64,000 bases of DNA, from positions 49,436,868 to 49,500,867 of the forward strand of contig CM069455.1 of assembly GCA_035610835.1 (NCBI GenBank), written 5' to 3'. Source of the stretch: Ophiura sarsii. Its lineage: Eukaryota; Echinodermata; Ophiuroidea; Amphilepidida; Ophiuridae. The translations under genes were made by a program, and so were the position numbers. The notes under the pieces are model-generated. The model was not told the origin of the DNA. It did not search any database and saw only the letters and a program-made list of their open reading frames with translations. Position 1 is the stretch's first letter, and every line of letters starts with the position of its first letter. This document shows positions 25,799-37,518 of this stretch, one piece after another.

Positions 25799-25945
25799 AG
25801 TGGCGTAACTAGAGGGGAGGGAGAATTTGCCGCCACTCCCCGAAAAAAAGACAAATTCTATGTATATTAACAACAAATAATCGGTTATCCCCCCCCCCCC
25901 CCTGATGCCCCCCTCCCCCAATTGGAGACCCGAGTTACACCACTG
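25799..25945. mobile_element. Small hAT-like MITE
   Basis: Inverted termini CAGTGGCGTAACTAG and CGAGTTACACCACTG. The flanking octamers CTTTTGGA and CTTTAGAC are similar but not identical, so any 8-bp target duplication is decayed. C-rich interior. Confidence 0.5.
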
Positions 25946-26082
25946 CTTTAGACAATTTAACGTGTCCTGAAAGTGTTTGCTGTACTTAGGTATTGGAAAC
26001 TCGAGGCCGTCGCCGAATTAATTTGTAATTTGTTCATAAATATTTGATGCCTAATTTATCATTGTGTCTATTTTCATCCCAG

Positions 26083-26996
26083 GTCAAATGACGGAATCTG
26101 CAGCTACACCTCAGCACGCCGCAGCATACCATCCGACGTCAACCACTACGACGACGGACGCCATGTTGGAAGGATTCCGAGAATGTATGGAGGAGACAAT
26201 TCGGTATCTGGTGGAAGTGGAACGTCTGGCACCGGACCATGACATCGTGGTGAGGTTGAGGGCGCACTTGTTAAAAGCCCAGGCCAAGCTCGATCTGAAC
26301 AATCGCGTCGTAGAAGGCAGCCGCCTTGATGCTGTGTCATCCTGCAACGCACGGGTAAAACGTGGGTACGGATCCGCTGCAGGAGGAGCAGCAGCAAGGA
26401 CAACGATGTCACATGGTTCCACTTCATCTACCCAGACATCACCGGAAGTAATGTATGCAAAGTCGCCTCAGATACCGGTGTGGGTGCCGTCAGGTACTAG
26501 TGCTGGGCACGCCGGAACTTTGTCATCGTCCCGTCCCGTGACTTCAAGAAGTACTGGGTTGCCGGATAGCAGCACGGCGACAAAGGTTATGAAGCCTTTA
26601 ACAGTTGATACTAACCAGTATTATGCCATGCCTTCACCTCTGTCTCACTGTTCAAGTGACAGCAACCAGTCGGGCCATAATTCTAATGAGTCTTTATTAA
26701 CGATAGCAAGAACAGTGCCGACCACCACACAGCCGATGTACAGCACCGCGTGTGTCACTGGTAAGACTCTATCCTATCGGCGGCATCAAAACGCCGCTGC
26801 ACACGGGACCTATCTTCAAAGACCGGTACACTCCACTTGCCCCACAATGGTGTATTCAACTACCGCGCTTACAGCTCCTATCACGGCCACTGCACTGCCC
26901 GCATCGGTGACCTCAGCAACAGGTCACCACCTCGGTTTCAACTTGAACTATGTTGCACCTTACATAATGGCTTGGGTTAGACCGGCACAACAGTAA
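26083..26996 (+). CDS. bHLH-Orange regulator, exon 5 (Orange domain and C-terminus)
   Basis: Terminal coding exon, 304 residues including the split Gly, from TCCCAG|GTCAAATG to TAA. Near residues 180-220 of the assembled 456-aa protein it has GFRECMEETIRYLVEVE and RLRAHLLKAQ, a recognisable Orange domain (GFxEC...YL....LRxHL), which mediates dimer specificity and repression in the HES/HEY/DEC families. The remainder is a Ser/Thr/Pro-rich tail of low complexity. The protein ends MAWVRPAQQ: WVRP resembles the Groucho-recruiting WRPW of HES proteins but has an extra V and is not terminal. Inferred role: a nuclear transcriptional regulator, probably a repressor acting as a dimer. It might be a divergent HES/HEY or clockwork-orange-type member; subfamily uncertain. 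Confidence 0.85.
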
Positions 26997-28057
26997 TGTT
27001 GTTTTTGTATCTCTCTTTTGTATGATTGTCATATTTTGAAATGTATTATTGGGCCAAATTATATCACCATTGAAACATTCCAGTATTCCGAATTGCGTGT
27101 ACAACAATTATAATACCCTGTATGTTATTAAATGTCCATTGCTATTGAAATATTATTCACTTTGAAAAGAGTGCTTACAGAACTCACTCCCATCACTCTT
27201 TGGAGTTCAATTTCTCACAAAATATAAAGTTTCATGTGCTTTTGAATGAAGAATTGGAATTCACTCACGAAAGACTGGAATTTATCCTTTCACTATTTCT
27301 AGTTTAATCTTAAGAATGGGCGCTGTACACACTCTTTCAACATGTTGTCACTGTTTTGTAAATGTATTCAAAATGTAAATGATTTGATCATACTCATTGC
27401 TCTTTTAACAACTTAAAAGTTGTTTGTTATCGATATCTATTATGGATGTAAACAGGATCGTAACGACAGGATGCAGCAAGGGTTCACCTTCGAGGCCTAT
27501 ACTTGATACCCAATATTTCCATGAAATAATATATTATATGTTCATTATGGGCTTTCTACACATTTGTTATTAATTTTGAGGACTTGTCATAATATGTTAT
27601 TTCCTACATGTTTTCTCTACAAGTATAAGCAGGAGTGGGCTATAAATGGGTCATTTTTTGTTTTGCTTAGGGAACAGTTAGTTTATGACTGAAGCACTTT
27701 CTTGAGCAACATTACTACGCCAACAGGTTAATCTTTTTTATTTGCAATGTAATGGCAAAGGGAACCAGCCAAAAGCAAAACAACTCTGGCCACGTGATTA
27801 AAGAGAAGCATGCCTGGTGATGTTGCTAAGAAATTGTCTTCTGTATTGATACAACAATATGAAATTGGGCTATTTCATTTTGTAATCCATGCACCATGGA
27901 AGATATTACCTTAACCATGGACTCACCCATGCAGGTATAACCCTCATTTGAAATTTACACTGGCCCTGTGGGGAATATTTAAGGTAATGTCTTCCGTATA
28001 GGGGGTGTATGCATTTTAAATGGAATAGCCTATTGCTGCTATCAGTAATATGATTAT
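26997..28057. other. 3' UTR and downstream of the bHLH-Orange gene
   Basis: AT-rich, without ORFs of note. The poly(A) site was not pinned down; an AATAAA occurs only much further on, near 29510. Confidence 0.4.
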
Positions 28058-28059
28058 TA

Positions 28060-28504
28060 CACTCGTCCAAAGAAGTTCCTTGCCACTCATTGAAGTTCAA
28101 ATATTGAAGTTCCAATATTTCACATAAATATTTGATATAAATTAAACAATTGCATGTCAAAATAAGCAGACAATAATTCTCTATCATGTCTGTATGAAAT
28201 TAAGATGTACGCATTCATGCATGGCTGAGCACATTCATTAAGCAATGGTAAGGTTCATATTGTGTTCAATCATTCACATTTGAATGGAGGGATTATCCAT
28301 TTTTTTGCAATCTTCTTCCACAGACCTTGCCATTGTCAAGTGAATAGGATCTGCCATGCATGAGTGATCATGTCTAAATTCCATGTTAAGCTGTTAGAGG
28401 ATTACTTTCTGCTTATTTTGATGTACAATTATATATATTCTATTAAATATTAATTTGAAATATTTGGACTTTACTAAGTGGCAAGGAACTTCTTTGGACG
28501 AGTG
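28060..28504. mobile_element. TA-flanked foldback MITE
   Basis: Starts CACTCGTCCAAAGAAGTTCC and ends GGAACTTCTTTGGACGAGTG, flanked by TA on both sides. Further inverted pairs inside (TGCATGGCT / GCCATGCATG) make it fold over most of its 445 bp. Confidence 0.75.
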
Positions 28505-29104
28505 TATATTTACATTCATCATCATGACATTATGAATAATTATGTGTTTTAGTGCAGCAGTGTTTGGATCGGAACGTGCAAATAACATGCTGCCACCGTG
28601 TCGAAATCGAGAAAATGCCTAGCTATGCAAAGAACATGCTAATGATGCCCCTATGATATCATACAGCCTAATCTAATGCACTAAAATGCAGCTATAAAAA
28701 ATGCCTTAGTTTTACATTCCGTGCAACCTTTCTGTGTGGGATGCTACCGTACCTTGGATATTGTTCAATCCGTTATCACGGTCCTGTATTCCCCCGGTAT
28801 TTTTCAAAAATCATTATTCATGTGTATGCCTATTGTGTATTCAAAATACACGCCCAGTCTAGTCTATGAAACATACAATCGATGGTTTAGTGCAACAAAG
28901 CCCTATTTGCAATGGATGCCATGTGTGAGATTGTGCTCTTACAAACGGACATCTTTAAAGCATCCGTAATATATAACATGTGGCAGCTATTGTAGATATT
29001 GCCTTTCCACATAACTGAGATGTAAGTGCGAAAATATCCTACATGTATCTATTATAGCTGCTCTGTGTTACTTAAAGTTTATATCAATGGGTCTGCTATT
29101 AGAC

Positions 29105-29270
29105 TACCACTCTTTCGTAAAGACATGAAAGAGTAGGGGATCATCCCGGTCTGTATCTGTTCACACTTCTAACGGACCCCAATGGAAATAAGCTAATAAG
29201 CTTATTGGGTTATCCAGGGTCGTAGGACCCAAATAATATCAAATCAAATCGAATCAAATCACACATGGTA
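29105..29270 (+). repeat. SINE 3' fragment with (AAATC)n tail
   Basis: Matches the 3' half of the full SINE at 52484-52910 (ACGGACCCCAATGGAAA, GCTTATTGGGTTATC, AGGGTCGTA) and ends in an AAATC/GAATC tail. The tRNA head is absent, as expected of 5'-truncated insertion. Confidence 0.75.
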
Positions 29271-31600
29271 ACATCTAGCAGCTATTACATATATCCCTTG
29301 TTGTACTAATCCCTCGACTGTCTGTACATGCCTATTATTTCTATGTCTGTACAACCTCATATCCATCCAGAAAACGTTGTTTTATGACGTCATCTATGAC
29401 GAAATAACATACGTATGAATGTTGGCAAAATAAGTACTTAACTTATGTATTACCTTTCCGTTTCCTTTCCGTAATGGTTTATCAATTGCATCAACAATTA
29501 CGAGTTCTCAATAAACACAATTATACCTGCCGTTGCGTTTAAGCATGAAGTGTATACACGTATAAACTAACTGCACTATTTATGAGTGGAAATCCTACGA
29601 TAATATAGGGTGTTTTAATTGTTGCCATATCAGAGGCAACACAAAGTGTTTGCAATTTGATTTGGACCCACGACGACCCTTGATGCAACCTGGTGAATGG
29701 TCTCATATTAAACCCTTTGCTTGAAATTTAAACATTACTTGAACAAATTACATGCATTTTCGCCAAGAGATTTTTTTCTTCTTAATAACAGTTTAGTGTT
29801 CCCTCTGAGATGGCCTTGCTATATCCACAACCAGTGATCTCTTTATTAATTACTAATAGTACAGTGTGACCTATAAACCAGGTCAGTACAATGTATGTTT
29901 AAAATAGTTCTGTTTCTGTGATTTCCTTTGCAATTTGCATGCAATTATACGTACCACTGTCCTTTAAACAATACACTGCTCTGATTGGCTCCACCGTACT
30001 ATGAATATTTCAAAATCTTACTTTTTTCTCGATAAGATCAGCGTGAAATAGATGAACAATGGTAACAATTTCCCGCCATGAAGTTCTTTGACGTCATAAT
30101 GACGTCAGTATCGAAAGTATCGTTTGTTTTTGTACTAACACGGTTAAAATTTGATATGAATTGACGTCATGATCATATGGATAATGTCATCAAATGCGAT
30201 TGCCCTATAATGACGATTCTTTTTTTCCCCATGGACATAAGAGGAACTCGTGTTATTTATCATGAGGATTCCGACTCGGCCTATTTATTATTGATAATCT
30301 TCTATAGTCTGTTTCCCTTCCTCTGAAGAGTGACGTTACATTATAGCCTCAACATTGTACCCACGCGTGTGTATCCTCCGTCTTTCTTCGCGTGTGTCTA
30401 CGCCAGTTCTTGAAGTAGACGCTGCACACGTTTATGTACTGTATCGATGAATGACATGGTGACGTCATTGTCTCGTGGAAGTAGAAAACGAACTGCAGTA
30501 ATACTAATAGACTGAGGAAACGTGTATGTGACGGTGCCCAAAATAGTTGGTGTGGTGTTCTCTGAACTATTATATCACCCACAATAATATGCAAGTCAAA
30601 ATGCTGGACGATATGTCTTTCATATCAATATGCAAGTCAAAAGGCTGGACGGTATGTCTTTCATATCATAGGCTTCGTGTATGAGCAAAACATTCTATAT
30701 TTCCATACTACCATAACCATGTTAAGTCCACGGGCCTCGTTCTCGTTATTTTTTAATGGTCTACAAAGCCAATAGTTGCTTCAAATATGTTGCTTCAAAT
30801 GTGTATACCAACTGCAAGGTAACTGTCAGAATGTTGAGACAGCTACGTCAATGTTTATAGCTGGTAGAGCTTTCCTCCCCTCCCTCACCAACCACAAACT
30901 CTTCCTAAGCTTTGATATATTGTAGAGCCTTGTCCTTCACTCTGTATATAGCTCTAGGCCAGTCCGCAAATGTATCCAATCTTTGACGGAATGTTCATTA
31001 TGAATTGGTTGACAATTTGACATGACACGTTATTCTACTGTCATAGCTGTGTACGTACAGTATTATCCAGTTTACCCTAACTATATTTTTGTAGTTGTTG
31101 GCTTTTTTATACGTTGCTTTTACCCTTTAATGTAATAATAATCATTTCCATTTGTATGTGCAACTAAATAGAGATATAGGCTGAGGCCTGCAACTTTTGA
31201 TATGCTAAACACTATATCAATATGCTGAATTTGGTTTAGTAAAAAGTATTCTGCAAACATGTGTCCTGTCTGATTTCTTGTTTTAAAGGATGGTTTCACC
31301 CTGATGTGATAATGTCGGTGTCACCATACTAATATGCTAACAGGTCAATAAATAGTGTTTTGATTCGAGAGAAATTAGACAGATCAGTGCACGCGCGCTG
31401 ATGTTGATGTGAGTGAATAACATAACGGCACGACCCCGCAGGGGGGGGAGTGCTATTGTGAGCATATCAACACTTGCGCAAGTGCATTGATTTGTCTAAT
31501 TTTTCGGGAATTCTAGTTTTCTGCTGTCTGATTATTGGTGGGTGTATGAATTTCAATCAACACACCATCTCGGAAAGGTAGTTTAGTATTAACCAAACGC
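29271..31600. other. Intergenic, nothing recognised
   Basis: Contains a direct duplication of about 41 bp (ATGCAAGTCAAAA.GCTGGACG, 30578-30668). No gene or element with clear ends. Confidence 0.45.
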
Positions 31601-31689
31601 AACGTCATCGTCGCTCGCACTTCATACGGCATTGCCATTGTCTAAACATGGTGGTAAAGAAACCCTCTGGCCGCATACATCGGGTATGG

Positions 31690-31935
31690 CGGTACTGCAA
31701 AACCAGTACATATGGCCCATACGTATAAGTGAGATTTACCTTAGACTTATACGACAGGTGCCAAAGTAACATGTTGCATCACCATACTTGCAAGCAACCA
31801 TGAACATTGAACTGAGACCAATATAAATAGTAGCTTATTCATTATTCAAACTATTACTTTGGCGCCTATCGTAAAAGTCTTGCGCATAAATCACCTATCC
31901 GTAGGAGCCATGCATACGGGTTTTGCAGTGCGGCC
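31690..31935. mobile_element. Imperfect inverted-repeat element
   Basis: Left TACTGCAAAACCAGTA ... GGTGCCAAAGTAA pairs imperfectly with right TTACTTTGGCGCC ... GGGTTTTGCAGT. Arms of about 75 bp and no ORF. Confidence 0.5.
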
Positions 31936-32356
31936 GAATAATAGTGACCGTGGCCGGCCGCGAATTTATTAACCGTACTCACTCACTGTATAAATGTATT
32001 GCTGTACAATGTACATGTGCTATGCACTTTACTCCGTCAGGTATCAAATGTTGTTTACGGTAATAAAGATCGCTGACCGGACGCAATAGTGGTTCAATGA
32101 GGTATCTGTAAGAGATGTTTGTGTACACGAAATGTTCGCGATGAATTTTATTTTTCGGTCATATAAGTGTTTTTGGAGTTACCCCAGTTTTTCATCACCT
32201 GATATTCAAATCAGTATTACAGGTACCATAGAACTAAAAATATATTTTACCCTTTATTAATATAATTATTTCTACTAACTTTACTAAAAGGTAGAGCTAC
32301 CACGGCTCAATGCACTGGGCCCAATGGACTGTAGACGAACAGGGTAGACTGTAATA

Positions 32357-32724
32357 CAGGGGTGGGCAACCTACGGCCCGTCAGTGGTTTTTTGTAGCCC
32401 GCGATATGTCTCAAGAAAAAGAGAAAAAAACCAATATATTTTACATCATCACAAAAAACGAGCTAGCTGCTTAGCATTTATCGGCACAAATGATGTTCCT
32501 CAACGTGCGTAGTCTATTTTCCCCATCAATTGTCATCTGTACTGTATTGAGATTACGTTTTTGTGAAGATAGATTATTAAGCACACACACCTATTGCTTC
32601 AAAGTCTTCGGAATCAAAGGTTTGAAATCAACAGCAGGTCATTGCTAGAAAATTTGGTTAGGTGCGGCCCAGTCAATTGTTCACTCCCTATGGCCCATTC
32701 ATTCAAAAAGGTTGCCCACCCCTG
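32357..32724. mobile_element. hAT MITE with perfect 8-bp target duplication
   Basis: Begins CAGGGGTGGGCAACCT and ends AGGTTGCCCACCCCTG, with the octamer CTGTAATA repeated exactly at 32349-32356 and 32725-32732. An 8-bp duplication and CAGGG...CCCTG ends define hAT elements. Interior GGCCCG/GCGGCCC motifs recall Charlie-type hATs. The 368-bp unit is non-autonomous. Confidence 0.88.
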
Positions 32725-32732
32725 CTGTAATA

Positions 32733-34527
32733 ATGTCATACTTTGAATAACAACCAGGTCTTACTGGCTTTATAATAACGCATCGAGTCGATACTTCACA
32801 CAACGCATCAATTTTGTCATAGTATCAAGGAGTATATATAATAGGAGGGGACACTTAGCTCATTTGCATATTTGCTCATTAATATGATTAACCCCGTGAA
32901 CCCAGTCAAAGGTCGCAGATAACGCCCTCTGGAGAGTCGAAGGGACTTTTCTATTGTTCTCTAACGACAGCGTTGGGACAGCGCATGAAGTTTCTTGTAC
33001 AGAGTTGGCGATGAGCGATTGAGAAGTATAACAAAAGCATACATAAACAGATCGTAACATGAATAATGCAACAGGTCACACAACGTTCAGTCGAGCGACC
33101 GTATAAACAGTATACAAGATGCCATTTATTGTGTTCGAAATGTCAACGCTTTTACCATTCTTTCCAAAATAAGGAGTATAATCACATTACAAACACATTT
33201 TGTGCGAGAGTAACATATAAATATGGTTTAAAATGTCAAAAATGGCTCGATAAAAATCCGTTCGTTATAAATAAAAGAATCAATGGTTAAATAATAAAAC
33301 TGACACAATTACACTCGTCGATCTCTGTGGCGTGCATACGTTGGCCATATCGTTTGCAATCGGCAATCACGGGTTCGAATCTCCGTGTATTCGTTGTTGT
33401 TTTCTATTTTTTTTATTTTTTTTAAAACTTGATTGTGGATGTATGTAACATCATTTTTATGTCAATTTTTATAATTTATAAAGGCCACCGATGCTTTTAT
33501 AGTTTTTTTCTATTCTTTTGTTAATCTATTTTTCTATCTATCATTTATCTCTGGATTTATTTAACTTTATAATTATAATCTAAACAATTAAAATGCGTAA
33601 ACAATATATTATTGCTCGATAAATAAGTGATTGAAGTTGAGTTCACTTTGATAATGATAGCAACACTTGTTGTAAAACCATTTTACCAGTGTGCCCAACC
33701 AACTATTTCTCCTTTGCACACTTTGTTTATACATTCAGAGATGTCATTTTTATAGCTTGTTATAGCTAGGCTAATAATATACAACTGTAAGCTATTTGGA
33801 TACACAAAGCAAACACATTTCCAAAACAGGCCATAGCCAATCGTACAACATGAGAAATGAGACCGTTACCAATGTTAAATCTACCATGATTACCATTTTT
33901 TTTTAAATCTGTACAACCGATGAATTTCTAGAAAATCTTTGGTACAACTTCATTTCAAGAAAGTTAGTTCTTGTACCAAATTTAGCTAGCTTTAATAAAC
34001 GAATTGGGAGACGCAATATTCATGTCGAAATATATGTGGAAAGGCAATCAGACAACTATTGATAGACGCGATCAAGTCTAGTGTACCTTTGAAGGGTGAT
34101 TACGGGCACGTATGAGTAAAGTGGATTCCCTCTATAATGAACCAAAATTTTTAATTTCAGTGCCAAAGATCTTGAAAAAGGTTACAGGGGACATTCTCGC
34201 TTCGACGATGCTCCTATGCGTAGGTCAACTGAAAGCCCGGTCGGTCCGATGGTAGCGGGGATGGTAGCCTCCGAATCTCCAGAATCTTAGGAGATATGTA
34301 CACATTTTCTCATAATACTTTATGCTGCTACGCTTCCAATCATTAGATGGTTTTAGCATGCACGGTGCAAAGTCTCTAGGCCGGGCAGGCTAGAGAGGTG
34401 CTCAGAACCGGGACTATATTAACAATACACTCAACTTTAAAAATATAAACACCGGATTCTACTGTCGCTCTGTTACGGTCGTATAGTCGGCCCCCGGATT
34501 CCACCGTCACTCTGTTGCAAGTAAGTG
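32733..34527. other. Intergenic, nothing recognised
   Basis: AT-rich. Near 34450-34520 the phrase GGATTC(T/C)AC.GTC.CTCTGTT is present twice. No gene. Confidence 0.45.
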
Positions 34528-34565
34528 TATACGGTAGTGCCCACAACATGTGGGCACTACCGTAT
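34528..34565. repeat. Short near-perfect palindrome
   Basis: ATACGGTAGTGCCCACA is followed almost at once by TGTGGGCACTACCGTAT, a hairpin of about 17 bp with a tiny loop. Confidence 0.85.
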
Positions 34566-34796
34566 AGTTTTATTGACTGTACATCATGCCTTTCGTCGGT
34601 ACAACTAGTCGGACTTATTACGATCTGATAAGTCCACCCCCTCCCCCTCCCTATGGCCCTGTTTAAAGCTGGCTACGCCACTGATTCGCGCATGTTGGAT
34701 GTGCCGGCCCGCCGCGCCAGCGGGTCCGCATTGCGGCGTTATTGGTTGGTCACTCTCGATCATAGTTCAGCGTGACCCCTCGCTACACGGCTCCTC

Positions 34797-35173
34797 ATGG
34801 CGGTATTATTATCACATCAAACCACTTCTGGATGTTATCATCAATCCAATGCATTGTCGGCTGCTTTAGTCAAAATTAAATATTATATACCAAGGGATAT
34901 ACAACTGTCACTGGATATACCCACTTTGCCTATCTGTGATATACCATCGGAACCGTCAACGCCTGAACCTTTTCCGTGAACTTTTCCTGACTTTGAGCTT
35001 TTCCACCCCAAACTGGCCGGAGCCCGGGGGTTAGATCTACGGTTGATTAGCGCATTACAAGAAGTTGTGTCACTTGCCATGCAGCACATACTCATTAGAC
35101 ATTTGTCCACAATTTTAGTGGACAAATCCAAAGCGATCGGACGCATGCGTAGAAAAAAAATGGTGTCCCCTTG
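34797..35173 (+). CDS. Uncertain ORF with an in-frame TGA
   Basis: The ATG at 34797 opens 60 codons ending at TGA (34977-34979). The same frame then continues 64 more codons, with FHPKLAGARGLDLRLISALQ, to the stop near 35173. Upstream is a CG-rich stretch with an inverted CCAAT box (ATTGGTTGG). The protein is not recognised. It could be a decayed gene, two chance ORFs, a sequence error at the TGA, or a read-through case; chance is quite possible. Confidence 0.25.
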
Positions 35174-35629
35174 ACTCTCCAGAGGGCCTTTTCGATAGTC
35201 AGACGATGGCGGACATAGGTTCGTGTGACGAATATTCTAGGTGAAATTCGATGTGGAAACGCTCGGACTGTAGGGAACGATGATATTTCTGACTTCAACA
35301 GCGCCAGGGCATCGTTCGGGGACCGTTTGATTATGACTCAGGTCGTGTCAGTATGAAATTAGGTAAAACACTCCGACATAACATTGAAATCAACGGAGAT
35401 TCAAAGATTACGGCCGTTCGTGTCAACTATGGTCTGGTACTTTTCATTTTCGACTTCACAAATGACGTATATTCATTGATATGATTATTCATTGTATATT
35501 CATGACGTCGCTGACCTGTATTGTTCTATAACAATAGGTGTCCAGGCCCTGATAGTATCTTAACTCATTGGTACAGTGAACTCTATTTATGTCTGGTTAA
35601 ATTTGCTAAAGTAAAATACGCTAGCAACT

Positions 35630-35691
35630 TGGTTGAAAAAGCTGATATGCTTCAGTTGCTAGCAACTGAAGCATATCAGCTTTTTCAACCA
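35630..35691. repeat. Perfect 62-bp palindrome
   Basis: 31 bases, from TGGTTGAAAAAGCTGATATG to CAGTTGCT, are followed with no spacer by their exact reverse complement; the centre lies between 35660 and 35661. It sits inside a short unrecognised open frame (35521-35769). Confidence 0.95.
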
Positions 35692-36013
35692 TCGATATAT
35701 CCAGCATTTTACCGTCCGAATTATACGACAGAGGGCGCAAACCAAAATCAAGAATCGACAAATAAATAGCGCGCTCACTCTATGTAAATTAACAAAGGAA
35801 ACCTTAACTTGCAGTAGTCAACAGAGGGCGTCACCTGTATCATTAAAGTGTGACAGACGACGGCGTACATGATTATTCGCGCCTGGTTCAGACACATTGG
35901 CACAATTATAGTGATTGGATGGCGGCCACGCGTCTCGGACGACCCAATGGCAACGGGAGTGCCCCATTTTGAAATATTTTTAACAGTCATCGCCCGGTTA
36001 ACGATGAAAATCG

Positions 36014-36420
36014 TCCACAACGAACCAGGTGCAAAGTCGCACTTTGCCAAAAGCCAATACAACACTTTTAGTTGAAAAAAGTCAAACATTTTGAAATTGA
36101 GATTGTTTGAAAATCGTGTTGGTAAAACCCTTTTTAATCACTCTAAAAAATGTCAGAATGATAAACGGGTCAGAAAATGGTGAAATTCTTGTAATTTCAG
36201 GGGGAATGGTACTCAAAACCTATCTAATTGGCATCTTTAAAGTCATTTTTCTCAAAATAGCCCCTTTGAGAGTCGAGTGGTGCATCGGCCAATAATCTGA
36301 CAACTGGTTGTCCAAATAAGGCAAGTAAGGTATCATTTTAAAGCTAAAGGTGTGTTCTCTAAAGATATGCATATTACTCCAAACGTCAAATTTGCTACTT
36401 TGCACCTGGTTCGTGGTGGA
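36014..36420. mobile_element. Inverted-repeat MITE
   Basis: Left TCCACAACGAACCAGGTGCA and right TGCACCTGGTTCGTGGTGGA are inverted repeats about 400 bp apart. The interior is AT-rich without a protein domain. Confidence 0.65.
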
Positions 36421-36867
36421 TGGTCACTAATAATAGCATTTACAAATACAATGCATATAGTTGGTTAGCCAACTCCAACGGTTTTGGATTGAAAAAAAAA
36501 TCTTCTAACCTATGATGAATTTTTCAAAATGATAAGATTAACATTCGCGATTACGTGTTATTCCAATACGAATTCAAAATTTAGGTTTCGCGTGGCCACC
36601 GTCGTTGACGGCCCGTTTCCCGCTCGTCTCAGCGGCGGCCGATACTACATTAGATTTGATTTTGACATTATGAGCAAATTAATTCCCAACATGACATATA
36701 CTTGTTTATTTGAAATTCTTGATAATTATTGCGAATCAGTAAGAAAATAACACTTGGTTTGATATTCACTGTCGTCGAATGAAATCGTGACACATTATTT
36801 AATATTGACAGTACCGTAGGTAGATGCACTATAATAATAGAGCACGCATGGTCACGTGGACTCATGA

Positions 36868-36912
36868 TCATGTGGTTGTGAGTTCTACATGTAGCCCCGC
36901 CGTGGCCAACTT
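36868..36912 (+). repeat. SINE fragment (B-box region)
   Basis: GTGGTTGTGAGTTCTA and TAGCCCCGCCGTGGCCAA match the head of the SINE at 52484-52910, split by a short insertion (CATG). Confidence 0.55.
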
Positions 36913-36940
36913 GTTTATCTCCTGGCAACCAAACACTCAC

Positions 36941-36990
36941 GTTTATCCTACCATCAAGACGATTCTCGTGTTCCTATTGGAAAGCGCCTG
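36941..36990. repeat. Outer inverted arm, left
   Basis: GTTTATCCTACCATC through GGAAAGCGCCTG is the reverse complement, with few changes, of 39311-39360. With the inner arms it shows that the Penelope-like block lies in a larger inverted duplication, and that the LINE fragment at 37001-37500 interrupts the left arm only. Confidence 0.8.
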
Positions 36991-37091
36991 CATTTAGGGA
37001 CTAGATATATTCCGTCTCCGACCCCGTATACGCCATATATCTAGACAACCTATTCCGAGGCGCAAACACCAAAACAAATAAAAACAAACAG

Positions 37092-37466
37092 TTAAATATA
37101 AAAACAGTTACCAGGAACTGAGAGAAACTGTTTATCCGAAGATCTGAGGCGACGTGATGGAATGTGTGGATTGAGAAGATCGCTGATATAAGAAGGTGCC
37201 ATGTCATGTGTGAGGAGAAGAAGTTTGAAATGGATGCGATACCGAATAGGTAACCGATGGAGTCGCTGTTGTAAAACAGGTGAAATGTGATCAAATTTTC
37301 TAGTCCTTGTGAGCATTCGTGCAGCAGCATTCTGAGCTCGTTGAAGTTTATTGAGTTGTCTTTCAGTGATCCCATATAATAAAGCATAGGCTATTGTCAA
37401 GACGTGATGTGACGAAGGCGTGAAGTGTAGCAGCAGTATCATCATCAAGCACTTTGCGAATTTCAT
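37092..37466 (-). pseudogene. LINE reverse transcriptase C-terminal fragment
   Basis: The - strand reads LNKLQRAQNAAARMLT, DHISPVL, FKLLLLTHDMAPSYISDLL and RRLRSSDK, the conserved region after the RT domain in CR1/L2/Jockey-type LINEs. Just upstream another frame encodes TLHAFVTSRLD, which normally leads directly into this block, so there is at least one frameshift near 37385. Only about 0.5 kb remains: a dead, 5'-truncated insertion. Catalytic RT motifs are absent. Confidence 0.82.
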
Positions 37467-37518
37467 TTATATATGTTCCTTTTCTTTGAATAAGTTCATC
37501 AGGATTGTAGATTGAAAT

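Noticed and set aside
26111..26427. Two - strand ORFs opposite the Orange-domain exon
   Set aside because: GC-rich exon shadow without domain similarity.
33315..33400. tRNA-like stretch with GGGTTCGAATCTCC
   Set aside because: Only the B-box-like part fits; no acceptor or D stem could be closed.
34883..35298. ORFs on the - strand near 35 kb
   Set aside because: No recognisable domain, low complexity, no splice or promoter support.
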